A DNA stretch of 64,000 bases from Monocercomonoides exilis. Lineage: Eukaryota > Preaxostyla > Oxymonadida > Polymastigidae. Below are positions 45,418-57,371 of the stretch, piece after piece. A program made the translations under genes and the position numbers. The DNA is taken from NCBI GenBank assembly GCA_001643675.2, contig LSRY02000001.1, positions 1,797,501-1,861,500 on the forward strand. Reading direction: 5' to 3'. Positions within the stretch are counted from its first letter, which is position 1. Each line of letters opens with the position of its first letter. The notes beneath the pieces were generated by a model, which did not search any database, had not been told where the DNA came from, and was given only the letters and a program-made list of their open reading frames with translations.

Positions 45418-46335
45418 TTTCCTCTTCTTTAACATCTTCTTCATCTTCTTTTTCATCTTCTTCAATTATTGAATAGAAATGTTGTGTAATCCATTCTATT
45501 CAACTCTCAGTGAATTCTTCTTCAAGTTTTGTCTTCAACTTCAATTCACAAACAAAAAGGCAATTTTCTCATCTGTCAAGAAGAAGCAGCTTAAGCAATA
45601 AGGCAATTAAATGGATATGATGTTGGCATCCAATCAAAAAACAAAGGTGATTCTGACATTTTATCATTTGGCTGTTGAATAAAGTGCAGATGAAATAAAG
45701 AAGAAATCTTGGAACAATTTTAATTTTGGAATGGACGATTGAAGTGAAGGAATGCGACAGATTTCTCAATGCGACTTCTCTTTTGTGAGTGGCAGAAGAG
45801 TCAAAAGGAAATGAGAGAAAAGCTAAGGATCTGAAATGAAGAAGGAAACTACCATAAAGGAATGTTAGAAATGGCAAATGGAGATAGGCTAATTGAGAGC
45901 AGATGTTTATCATTTTGTCACACATGATTATTTGGTGATGATGCAGTTGGAGAACAATCAGTATTTCTGAAAGGGAAGTTTTTGATTTGGAAATGTTGGC
46001 TTCTGGAAATGATGCGAATGAATATCATTCGAATTAACAAAATGTCCTGTTTTCTCGTTTATTCGCACACAATCTCCAATAAATTCTTTCTTCTTCTTCT
46101 TTTTTTTTTTCATTTGAATTCCCGGTTTCCATGTTTCAGTATTCTTTTTTGAACATTCTTTTTTTCCACATGCAAATCATTCAAAATTGAAAAATAAAAA
46201 AAAGAAGAAAAGAATATATTTTCTTCAGATATATTTTTCTATTTGCATTGTTGGAATTACAGATCTGAAATGAAGCTAAACCACAACGAACCCCATTTTA
46301 AAATCTTCATCTTCAAAAAAAACAAGGAAAAATAA
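45418..46335. repeat. 3' flank of family A copy A5, duplicate of 36180-37100
   Basis: Matches the A4 downstream region over most of its length in the same order and orientation. It ends in an (AAAAT)n run (46328-46380) that replaces the AAAAG tract of the A4 copy. No intact gene. Confidence 0.85.
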
Positions 46336-46403
46336 AATAAAATAAAATAAAATATAATAAAATAAAATAAAAAATAAAAACGGAATAAAAAGGAACACAT
46401 GAT

Positions 46404-47697
46404 TCAAAGGAACACAAAATAATCTGAGTAATATTCAGACAGATGAAAACAAAAACTTGTTTTCACTGTTCGTATCGTTTCTAGAAAACTAATGATGATG
46501 TCTTCATATCCTTTTTCTTCAGCCTTGTCAAATAGCATCCTTTTGAGTCTTATAGAATCTACCGGGTCTCCAGTTTTGTCCATCTCTTCCTTCAACCTTT
46601 CTGAAAACTCTTGCAAAAATTTCAAATATTCCGCAGTTGGATTATCTGCGATAGATGGCTGGCACAACTCCTCCAAAATATCTTCATAAATGTTGCTTTT
46701 CTGCAGACAAGCATGTCGCGAAGAACAATTCAAAATGCGAGCAAAAAGTTCATAGCAATCATCCGAAAGAGATTCAAACGAATGCGAAGCCTCTCTTTGT
46801 ATCCAAACACAGAACTCGACAATTTTAATCCATTCTTCATGATTTATGCATCGGTCGTCAACAAAAGAGATTGTCTTCAGCCATCTCTTTATTGTGCATA
46901 TTTCTTTTATATCTTTTGATATCTTTTTCATTAACAAAAAGCGTGCATTTTTCATTAGATCTTCTAATTCTCTGACAACTTCTCCTGAGAAATGCAGCTT
47001 ATTCATTATTACGTCTTCAAATTCATCATTAAAATTATGGAGCTTTATCAAAAACTGCCAAGCAGATTGGTATCCAAGTTGTGTTAGGTAGTGATGTTCC
47101 TGATGGCAATGGATGATTTCTATAGTCTCATTGAAAAACATCTTTTTATTTCCAACCTAATAAAAATTAATAATAAAAAAATAAATAAAAAGAAAGTCAA
47201 ACCATTCCCTCAGGAATATTGCTCAAAGCCAGAAGGGCTATTTCCATTTCTTTCTCATTTTTTTCGCTTTCATCTTTATTTAAAGCCACTTTCAAAAGAA
47301 AAGGCACACTGACTACGAGAAAGTCTTCACTGGCTTTTGAACAATCTTGCATAAAAAGGCATTCGCTTATGTCTGAAAGAAGTCTTTCATTTTTTCCTTC
47401 TTTTTTCAGTGATTCTTTGATAACCATTCTTTCAAATATGAACCACAACGGCAAATTACAATTATATTTCACAGGAGCACCTGCTAACAATCCAAAATAT
47501 TTCAAATGTTTAAGAAATGTCACTGCAGATTCATTAATTCTTTCGTTGTCCAAAAAAATGTAATCACGTTTTCCAAATATGTCCCAACGAAAAATACTTT
47601 TCAATTCTTCTCCGTTCATCATAGACATCAAAGCAATAAGCTTTTTTACACCAGATTTTTGATAATCTTCGTCTGAAGCTTCTTGGGAAAATAACAT
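46404..47697 (-). CDS. Family A protein, copy A5 (divergent)
   Basis: Exons on the minus strand are 47697-47203 and 47156-46404. The intron is 46 nt (GTTTGACT donor, TTATTAG acceptor, phase 0). The sum of 1248 nt gives 415 aa from the ATG at 47697. A tiny extra 5' exon ending at a GTTTT donor near 47745 is possible but not needed. It keeps the family landmarks: FLKHLKYFGLLAG, ERMVIKESLKKEGKNERLL, EKEMEIALLALSNI, then CHQEHHYLTQLGYQSAWQF, MNKLHFSGEVVRELEDL, and EEKGYEDIIISF near the end. The DWKRKEEE segment is altered. More diverged than the other four, but uninterrupted. Confidence 0.78.
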
Positions 47698-48226
47698 GTC
47701 TGAGAGAATGATAAATTTATAAACATATTAAACTCTATCCTAAAAACAAATGAAAGCCATATATCCTCCATAATTCGTCCATCAAATCAACTTTTTCAAT
47801 AGAAGCACTTTCAGAAGTAAGAAGCTCGTTTGTGTTTTCACATTGATTCAAAAGCATATTTTATTGATCTTTGTCATATAATTTCTTTCGTATTATTCTT
47901 CAATTGAAATGAACATTTTATTCGAAAAAATTCAGAATATAGTGAATTATTTTCTCATTTTAAAAATATTGCATAATCCGAATTAATCGGTATGCCCAGA
48001 TTTCTCTGAAACTTTACTGAATATAATAATACATGCTGTACATAAGTAATATGAGTATGATAAATTGCGGAAACGTGTTTTTGGAGAAAATAATGATAAA
48101 AAATTTTTTTGATCAAAAATAAATATTTTCGAATTTTCATTGAAAAAGTGACTGATTTGTTTTTGAAAAGCTTCGAAAATATAAAAAAAACATTTTAAAA
48201 TGATATTATTCAAATTAGAATAATAT
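47698..48226. other. Intergenic region between A5 and the dead Merlin copy
   Basis: AT-rich. No terminal inverted repeat for the neighbouring transposase could be recognised here. Confidence 0.4.
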
Positions 48227-49318
48227 TTAAGGCTCATATTCAGAGGCACTAGCTCCATCTCCTGCTCCGAAATCTTCATCAGATTCAACATCGCTATCTT
48301 CATTGACAACATCATCCATATCTGGAATCTCCTCATCTTCATCAACGATTTCTTCTTCTTCTTCTTCCATTTGAACAGGTTCAATTTCCTTTTCAAAGCA
48401 CAGATATTTTATTAATTGAATGAACGTTTTATTGAATGTTGATTTCACCAAAAACAGTGAATGATAGTCATGCATAAGTCTGATCCTTGTTCCAAATCGA
48501 GGGAAAGTGCATCGCAAATGTTGCCATAACCCTTCAATTGTATTTGTATACGCACCAGTTTCTGGGTCTCTGAAACGTCTTTTGTGGCACACAATTTGAT
48601 GCTTATATCCAAGTGTTTCTAGTGAAGAATAAGCGCGCCATTCATGGGAAATATTTAATGTTCCAACTTTAACGTATTTCTGGATAATTGGAATCAAAGT
48701 TTCCTTTTTTCTGTTTGGAACGACAACCATTAACCGTTTCCCCGCTCCACCACACTCTAATCTTTCCACCCCTCCGAAAATCCACACTTGCTTTTTCTTT
48801 CTTCCTCTCCTGTACTTCCGTTTTCATCAAATTGCTTCATCAATTACAACTATTGTTCCCTCGCCTCTAATAACTTGCTGTCTTTCGTTCCACATTTGTG
48901 AGCAAGCGCACCGAATCACACTTCACCAGTATCCGACTGTGTCCTTATCAACAGAAAAAAGCAAAGAAATTGTTTTGTTTTGAATCCCCTGCCAGTGATG
49001 TAAACAAATCAGAAGAGTAATTCCCTATCCAATTTTTATTTTGCTAAAAGATGTTCCTGAAAGAATGCTTTTTCGAATCTTGCATTTTGGACAAGAGAAA
49101 TAGTGATAATTCAAATCATTATAAATTCGTTGATAGCATCTGTGAATTCTGCACATAGGGAGGTTAATGGCTATTATTTCTCTTTTGAACCATTCCCATG
49201 TGCTTGTTTCGTCGAAGAAGAGTTTGTTCAGCGAAGAAATGGTTTCCTCATCATGAAGATCTCGTTCACGTGCTATGAGATCAAAAAAATACGAACCCTT
49301 AATACAAACAATTTTCAA
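48227..49318 (-). pseudogene. Merlin (ISXO2-like) transposase, dead copy
   Basis: One continuous minus-strand frame of 364 codons with four in-frame stops between 49024 and 48788. The N-terminal part has a zinc-ribbon-like pattern (CRIHRCYQ, then FSCPKCKIRKSIL). The core follows the other Merlin copy: TVGYW-stop-SV, VVIDEAI-stop-stop-KRKYRRGRKK, WIFGGVERLECGGAG, SHEWRAYSSL, TNTIEGLW, and an acidic tail. The first Asp, second Asp (replaced here by SHEW, so lost) and Glu positions can be matched. No flanking inverted repeats were found. It differs enough from the 13514 copy to be another subfamily. Confidence 0.85.
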
Positions 49319-49687
49319 AAATAATTATGGGTGAAAATATTTTTCTTCAAAATTTCATTCAAATAAAAAAATTTCCGCGGATTTTTATTTGCATATTCTT
49401 TTATAATAATATATAACAAATCGAAATACAATGATTAAAATTATTTTTTGTTGTTCCGATATAATCGGATCATGCCAAAAATATTTGCAATTTTCATGAG
49501 AAACACAGAATTCATGAATTATTTCAGAAACATGAAAAATAAAAAGTTGTAGCTGAGGATATAGAAGAAAAAGGAATAAGTTCTGCAACTGAAGAAAAAA
49601 AACAGGTATTGATTGTTTCATTGAGCATTTCTGTCGAGGAGTTATTTGTTTATTGTTCGAGAAGACCTGTTTCCAACACTTCGAGAT
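49319..49687. other. Spacer before segmental duplication copy 2
   Basis: AT-rich spacer with no supported gene. Confidence 0.4.
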
Positions 49688-52600
49688 GTTTCAGCGTAGA
49701 TGCGAGCAGACGATGGGCTGTTGATTGCACCGGTGAGAGGATACAAGCACTGTTTGTCATTGTCCTCTTCACATGCACACAGAAAGGTCTTTTGACACGA
49801 AGATATGAAGTCTGGTGACAAATTGAATCTGCCAGCGAAATGAGTACGGATCTCGTTTCAAGCAACTCTAATTGTTCAACTTTCTAATTCTTCTTCTTCT
49901 ATTAATTCAGCGACAAATGAAGGATTGAGGCGAGATGAATTCTGAGCTGAGGTATCTTTTTCACATGTCTGTATGATTTCAATTTCGCTGTATCCATCAC
50001 AAAGAGGAAACAGAGATCAAAGCTCCACATCAGGCGTCTCTTTTCAATCGGTGTGTGGAAGCGATGATGGGCTGTGCAATCAGACAGAATACAGACACTT
50101 GGGCAATGAATTGCATCGCGTTTTGGACACCAACAAAGAGGATTCTATTTCGATGGAAAGCAAACAACGAGATTCTGAAACAGATTCAGGAGACAAAGTG
50201 AGTGCAGCCGAACAAGCTGAGGAGTGAAAGAAACAAGCAACAGATGAACAGGATCAATGAAGAAGCTAGGAAGTTTTTTTAACATATCTTTGATCCAACA
50301 ACGAAGGCGAAGACCACAAAGATGATTATCTGCTCGTCACGGAAGATACCGATTCTCAAAATGCTGTTTGATGATGGGCTTCCTTCTCTTCTCTCTGTGT
50401 TGTCTCGGGCAAGCTCCTCTGAAACGGCTTGCAATCCGAAAATAGAAGACGAACTGCTGTTGAGCGACCTGGTGTCATTCGTTGAAGGTTGACTGATTCT
50501 CAACCTGCACATTTGCATGAAAGAGGAGGAGGAGAATATCGCAAGTTTTTGACATGAGCTCAATACAAGAGATAATTCAGTAGAAAACCACACGAAAGAT
50601 AGATTCTGAAACTGAACATTCTTCTGTCTCACTTCGAATGTCTGCATTTCTGTTTCAATCTAATCATTTTCTTCTTCCATTTCTTCTTTATTCAAAAATT
50701 CTGCAAATACTTCATTTTCTTCATTTTCTCGCGAGCCTTCAACTTGCAACAGACTTTGCTTCTCCTCTTCAATACATCAACAATCATCGCTGTCTTTTGA
50801 CTCACCTATCTTCTCCATCATGATCTTCTTTCCTCTTCCAAGGCTGTTTTTGTTCTCATGATTGCCCTTTCAGTTGAAGTCGGCTTGCCTATGAGCATCC
50901 ATTCAAAAATGATCAACACGATGAACCGTGAAGAAAAAAAGAAATGTTTGAGCACAGCATGTTGCGATTATGGAATGCCGTAATGGACAATTTACACACT
51001 GGAAGTGAGTGTGCCATCAAGCAGACAGCAGGCGAAAGATACAGAACGGCCAATGAATTGAATGATGGAGACGATAATGTTTCAAAGAGCAGCAGAAGAT
51101 GCTCTGCTAATTCTGCAACAGCATCTGTATTGAGGATGAGCGGAAGATAAATATCAAAAGAGAGAGAATGAGTATGAGAATGTGAGAAGAAAAGGTTGAA
51201 GCGATCAAAGCACATGGTTGCGATGAAGAAGTTGGTGAAGAAAGAGAATGCGATCGTGATGGGCACAAAGTTGCTGTTCGAGTATTGAACCATAGACCTC
51301 TCCTTGAGAGATGCCCTATTCCATTCAGCATCTTTCTTCTTTCATTCACACAGCTGTATTCGACCAACTCATAACGATCGATGAAAGTTTCATAAAAAAT
51401 GTGTTGAAGTTGGCAGTTTAGCAGATAGCTTTTCGTTCCTCTCTCCCTCTCTTCGACTTTTTTCACAGAGCATATCTCAACAAGAGCGAGAGGAGCTTCA
51501 TCAAGTGCGCCTGTGATGGGGAAGAGTTTATCACGAACAACAACACAGGAACCACCTTTGAAAATACATGTCCTCCATCTTTCCCACATGCAGAAGCGTC
51601 TGCAATGGCGAATTCGATCATCCATTTTAACTAACAGCTCATCTTCACAGCTGGTTTAAGGAGCAAAGAACACTTCTTCAAAAAGCCTCAGCTGTCTCTT
51701 GAGTTGGATGTCAGTCTTGTGTTTAACTTTGCAGACGGGATTTTAACCTTCCACAAACTTCATTTGAAGCTCGAGAGCGGTTAAGAAGAGCTCGAAGGAG
51801 AGGCACTGAAGTTTCAAAGGTTGTTCTTGCAGATCTATTCGAACAAACAGAGGGAGAAAGAACAAAGGGGCTTGTTTGCTTTTGGAAAGGGGAAGAATAT
51901 TGTGAGACATTAACAACAAGCAACTTCTTCTTATTTCAATTCGTCTCCATCATTGTTAATTGAACACTCGTCCAACCTGTTTCACAAAGCGCACATGTTT
52001 GTATTCAGTCAAAAAAGACAGACACTTGGGAGATTTCACAAATTCCTCGTTTTGTGTTCCATTTCTGCTCGCAACTTCAGCTCAAGTGGACTGAAGAGAT
52101 GTGGGATCATTTCTTTGTTCGAGGCACCTATCTTGGAATTATAACGATAAGGAAATTGAACAGAAGAGGGGAATTATTTGTATTTCCGAATCAGAAGAAT
52201 CAACTGAGCTTATGCTTTATCTCCTCAAAAAAACACTAAACTCTATCTGCTTTGTGTTTCTCTTATTTTCTCAAGGCACAGTTTTCTGCTTGTTGTTGTG
52301 CCTATAGGCCTTTCCAACATGTTGCTGCCTCATCATGTCTGAAACCTCCTCCAGTGCCTCATATGCTCCATATGCATCCGCTTCAAGTGGCCGTTTGCGC
52401 TAAAAAGGGAAATCAAAAACGGTAAGATGCACTTGAGCTTCTGGATAACAACGCTTCTTCGCGCTGGTCAATACATCAGTTCAGCTGTATCTCTTCTTCC
52501 CTTAATGTCCATTGAACTCCATTCTATTTACCAATTTTTTCACTTCGTTTGTTTTCGAGTTGTTCTGACTGTTCCACTTGTTGAAGTCATATCTTTAATA

Positions 52601-54600
52601 TCTTTTTCTACCAAACCTCTTTTTCTCTTTCTTCTTATTCTTTGTTGAAGAAGCAACAATTTTTTTGTTGATCAAGCTGCATCATATCAACACCAAATCA
52701 TCTTTCCCATGACCTCATTCGTTGCATTATCAGCAACTGAATTCCTGCATAGGTTCAAACGCGTTCCTTTTGCAATTTGCGTTTTTAAACACTCAAATTA
52801 TAACGAATTAATAGATAATAATTATTCAAAAACTTTTTATGGACCGATTTTTCGAAAAAATTTTTCTTGTTGAAAAAAATGACTTTTGAAAAATGACCCA
52901 TAAAAACATGAATTTCAATAAAATTTATTCAAATTTAAAAGAAAACGTGATTTTCACACATCCAACGTGCTTTTATAATAATATAAATTTATTTTATTAA
53001 TTAATTTTCATCAAAAAAAATATAAATCATAAATAAAAAATTAAATTAAATATCTATGATCTAACCCACAATAAAATTTTTAATATCTGGAAAATTTGAA
53101 TATGCTGTTTAAGTTAAAATAGAACCTAAAAGTATGTAGTTCGTTCACTTTTATATGTTAATGTAAGTATATTATTATATGCTAACTTGTATAATGTTGA
53201 AAACAGATTTAATTATCAGTGACACAAACACATGCATTTTCACTTCCATGTTGTTAAGTTGAAAGATTAAAATTTCAAAATTGGTTTCAATGGAACGCAA
53301 AAGGTTTTATATAGTTTTTTTCATCAAATAAATATTTATTAAGCTATTTTCCTACGAATTTTTTCTTGTTTTTTGGAATATTTATATTTTTTTGTATTAG
53401 GCTCGATCATAGCATGCTTAAATAAATCAATGTTGCAAAATTAAACATTACTTACACAAAATGGCTCAATATTGAGAAATTAAAACATATACTAAATAAA
53501 AGTTTGGTTTTTTTTACCATAAAAAAAAGAATTGTTTGAATTTGATTTATTTTACTCTAACAGTGAATTAGATGTTGTAATATGTGGAAGTGAAGAAGAA
53601 CCATGCCAAATGATGTGCAAATGGATAAAAAATATGAATTTGGGAAATGAAATGAAAATAATTCAGATTGAAAAACCAAATCAATCTAATTTTTCATTTT
53701 TTTTTTAAAAAACATAAAAATGACAAACTTTTATAAAGTTCATTGTTTTTATAATCCAACATTGAATAATTTTGTGTGATAATTGTTAATTTTTGCAAGA
53801 TTAATTCATAAACGCATGTTTTGATCGAGTCTAATAAAAAAATACATTAACATATCAAAGGAAAAGAAAATATTTGAAAGAAAAAAACAAAATGAATATT
53901 TATTTGATATTATGAATCATATAATACCTTTTGCGTTCCATTGAAACCAATTTTGAAATTTTAATCTTTCAACTTAACAACATGGAAGTGAAAATGCATG
54001 TGTTTGTGTCACTGATAATTAAATCTGTTTTCAACATTATACAAGTTAGCATATAATAATATACTTACATTAACATATAAAAGTGAACGAACTACATACT
54101 TTTAGGTTCTATTTTAACTTAAACAGCATATTCAAATTTTCCAGATATTAAAAATTTTATTGTGGGTTAGATCATAGATATTTAATTTAATTTTTTATTT
54201 ATGATTTATATTTTTTTTGATGAAAATTAATTAATAAAATAAATTTATATTATTATAAAAGCACGTTGGATGTGTGAAAATCACGTTTTCTTTTAAATTT
54301 GAATAAATTTTATTGAAATTCATGTTTTTATGGGTCATTTTTCAAAAGTCATTTTTTTCAACAAGAAAAATTTTTTCGAAAAATCGGTCCATAAAAAGTT
54401 TTTGAATAATTATTATCTATTAATTCGTTATAATTTGAGTGTTTAAAAACGCAAATTGCAAAAGGAACGCGTTTGAACCAATGCCCTGAATTCCTTCAAT
54501 TGGTTGTTCTTTATACCAGTAGTTTGAGGATGCGTAAGGAAAGGAGCAAGCAGCATGGAGTGAATAAGATCAACACTTCTTCATTTATTTAATGAAAAAA
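49688..54600. repeat. Segmental duplication, copy 2 (split by a transposon)
   Basis: 49688-52746 and 54486-54600 together match 1-3170 in order and orientation. The stops and small indels differ between copies; for example the frame starting at 49973 runs 19 codons further than its partner at 287. Neither copy has an intact gene. The gap is the insertion at 52747-54485. Confidence 0.88.
52747..54485. mobile_element. Mutator-like (MULE) non-autonomous element with about 590-bp TIRs
   Basis: 1739 bp. The arms 52747-53340 and 53893-54485 are reverse complements; the ends read GCATAGGTTCAAACGCG and CGCGTTTGAACCAATGC. It is flanked by CTGAATTCCT at 52737-52746 and 54486-54495. The sister segment at 3057-3066 has one CTGAATTCCT with no insert, so this is a directly read filled/empty pair. 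A 10-bp duplication with very long inverted repeats is typical of Mutator-like elements. The 550-bp centre holds only a short frame near 53567-53700 (ELDVVICGSEEEPCQMMCKW) and no transposase. Confidence 0.92.
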
Positions 54601-55276
54601 TTATTTAATGTGAAAGAATAAACTGAACCTGAATTTTTTTTCAAAATTTGGATGGTTGTTTTTTTAAATTGAATTTCCTTTTTGTTTTGATCTTTGTTGT
54701 GAACTTTGAATTCAGTTTTGAATTAAACTGGCCAAATTTCGATCACCCCCCTCCCCCTCTTTTTTTCAAGGCTATTTTTGCTTCAAGTTTCAATGATTAT
54801 ATTGATAGGAAAAAAAAATTGAAATATCTAAGGAATAAAAAATCAGAAAAAAGTTATGATTTCAAAAATAATCACGCATATAATCACATTTTTTTTGGGG
54901 CAAAATTCTTGCATATATGAAAAAAACTGTGTTTGTTCGAAACTTTTTCTTCAATCAAGACATTTTTTATAAACAGTTGCAATACAAAAAATTAATGAAA
55001 AATTTCGAAATTGAGAAAAGCATTTGTTAGAGAAGAATGGAACAAAATTTTTAAAGCAAAATATTGTTTCCCATTTCATTATGGGTGCTTTTTTCATTGA
55101 AAAATCGATCAGATATTCACTGTTCTTGTTAATTGTTAATTCTTTATGAAATACATAAATTTAGAAAATCAAACTTTTGATGAGTATTTTGTTTTTTTAT
55201 GTCATGTTTTTTGAAATGTATGATAAAACACGAATGAAAAAACTCTTCATCGTTTCAGTTGTTAAAAAAGCAAAAT
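54601..55276. other. Intergenic region with a solo MITE end
   Basis: 54848-54876 reads AAAAGTTATGATTTCAAAAA then TAATCACGC, the reverse complement of the MITE terminus at 12777 with one or two changes. No partner end was found. A C-rich stretch (CACCCCCCTCCCCC) near 54744 is unusual for this DNA. No gene supported. Confidence 0.5.
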
Positions 55277-56525
55277 CTATTGCGGAAGTCCAAAATAAAC
55301 TGGCATTCTGTCGATGTTCATTATTCCCCATTCTCTTCCCTTTGTTTGTCTTGTTTTTCTTGTGCATGAAAGCGGCAATGATCTGTTATCCAATTTCACA
55401 ATTTCGATCACTTTATGGAAGCTTTCTTCGAAAAGCTGAGCAGTTGAAGGAGTCTTGTGAAAATCATTCACAAGTCCACTTTTTTTAAAAGCAGAAAAAA
55501 TGTTTATCGATGAAGAAACTTGCAATATTGCGTTCATTCCTACCCACAAAAGTTGTTCCATGCTGTCGTGTGTCGAACCAGACCTAACCTGTTAAATTTG
55601 AAGCTTCCAGAGAGAGAAAATTGACAAGTCCAATGACTGCAGCAAATGTGTGGTATTCGGAGGTGAAACCAAAAGCAAAACATTTTCATTGGCAAGTCGA
55701 GTCAATACGTTGTCCGACAGGTGGATTCGGCAACCATCAAGCATTAACACAGCCTGTGCATGTTTATCTGGTTAAATCATTCTTTTGATGTTAACATGAG
55801 GAATGAAAACTTTCTCAATCCAGTTTTCAAACAACTCCTTTTGTAAAATAAAACGAATTTCCGATTTCAACGCAACCATGAATTCCAATTTGATAGCCTA
55901 GAGATTGAAGGGATCTAATGTTGAATGGTTTTTGCACCAGAAAACAAGGAGGAACAAAAGTTCCATCAAGCGAAATGCAATGGAGAAATGAAATCGTTTT
56001 TTCTCCTCTGTCCACAGGCGTGCGATCACTTTCACGATTTTCATTTGTTCCAACAATAAGGTTCACCTTTCTTGTGTCTTCATGCGCGCGATAACCTGAT
56101 TCATCAGCACAAAAGATCATGGATGTATGTTTTCCACATACATATTGAACAAAATAATTTTTCCAAGTGATAATGCTTTGTTCCGATATTTTTATTCTTT
56201 TTTCATCTCTCACGCTTGTTGAGACTACAATCAATTCCTTCCCATGCCTTTTTTTGAATGAAGAATGAAAATTGTGAGGATGTGTTTCATGACAAACTTT
56301 CACAACAACGGCTCTAACCGTTTTCGGTGTGATTTGCTTTCTTTTATCTCTCATATTTTTCAGTATATCCATGACCCGTTTTTCTTGCTTTCGAGTCATC
56401 AACATGTTCTTTTTCTCGATAACCTTTTTCCTTATATATCCTGTTCGAATCTGGCAGACAAGGCTCTGTGTGCAGTTAAGAGCCTTTGCAATTGGAACAT
56501 TTGAAGGAATTTTCACTTTTCTCAT
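55277..56525 (-). pseudogene. Pogo-like (DDE_1) transposase, frameshifted
   Basis: On the minus strand the first part (56525-55827) starts MRKVKIPSNVPIAKALNCTQ, a Psq/HTH-like segment, and includes IFCADESGYRAHED (first catalytic Asp) and FLHCISLDGTFVPP. Near 55835 the frame shifts (TKG then ELFENWIEKVFIPHV). It then runs through a TAA to QAVLMLDGCRIHLSDNV (second Asp) and SPPNTTHLLQSLDLSIF, the usual pogo/Tigger C-terminal signature. After another stop, MEQLLWVGMNAIL and FSAFKKSGLVND follow, matching the helical tail of such proteins. One frameshift and two stops make it inactive. No terminal repeats were located. Confidence 0.85.
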
Positions 56526-56927
56526 TTTGCAAGCGTTAAAGAAGGAACGAATTTATGAAACTTTCGTTTTTGAAATGTTTCGAGACAAGAAGGATGAAAT
56601 GAAGTGGAGGTCCATTTTTGGAATATATCCTGTTATTACTGTTTCAAATGAAGATGTGCTAAAAGTTGAAATAACGAAAGGCATTCCCAATAAAAAGATA
56701 GACAAATTAGTTTTGCTTGAACAACCATTATAATTAAAGAATTACTGTTACCAACATTTAACAAATAACATAAATGGTGAGTGACTGGTTTTTTGATCAA
56801 TAATTAAAAATTTTCACTTTTTCAAAAATGTGCTCAAATAAGTCTTAATTATGTTTATTTATAAAACCTGTGTGACATGATGAAATTTTTGTCTTCACGT
56901 CCGTCAGTGAATTTTTGTCACGTCAGT

Positions 56928-56963
<36 letters not shown>

Positions 56964-57371
56964 CCTATTAAGAAAAAAAATAACTTAATTATTAATAGTG
57001 AACGTTTTTTATTTTTGAATAAAAAGTTTATTAGAAATAATTTTTTGAAAGGTGCAATTTTTGATTTGATTTTTTTTTCCCATAAATCGATTTCAATTTT
57101 TAATTAAGAATGAGTTGCTTTTAATCAGAGATCCAACGCCTCATTTGCGCAATAATGTTCATGATGTGTCACTCCACTACTTTTTACATAACGATTGATG
57201 TATCTAGCACTTATACGGTTTAATATAATTTAAAACTCTCTGATTTTTCATTTTGATGTTTTTTCTTTTTTCAATCAAATTTTCATATCTCTGCCCGCTA
57301 TTCTCAAGTATTTCATTTCTTAATTGCTTATTTTAGACAATCACTGAATGCCTCTTATGTTTGAATGTTAG
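56526..57371. other. Intergenic region with T homopolymer
   Basis: A T run occupies 56930-56963, preceded by GTCCGTCAGTGAATTTTTGT and ACGTCAGTGG. Similar TGACG/CGTCAG words recur at 60550-60830 with a related AT-rich interior, so both may be remnants of one short element. The short frame at 56520-56733 reading MFRDKKDEMKWRSIFG is not supported. Confidence 0.4.
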
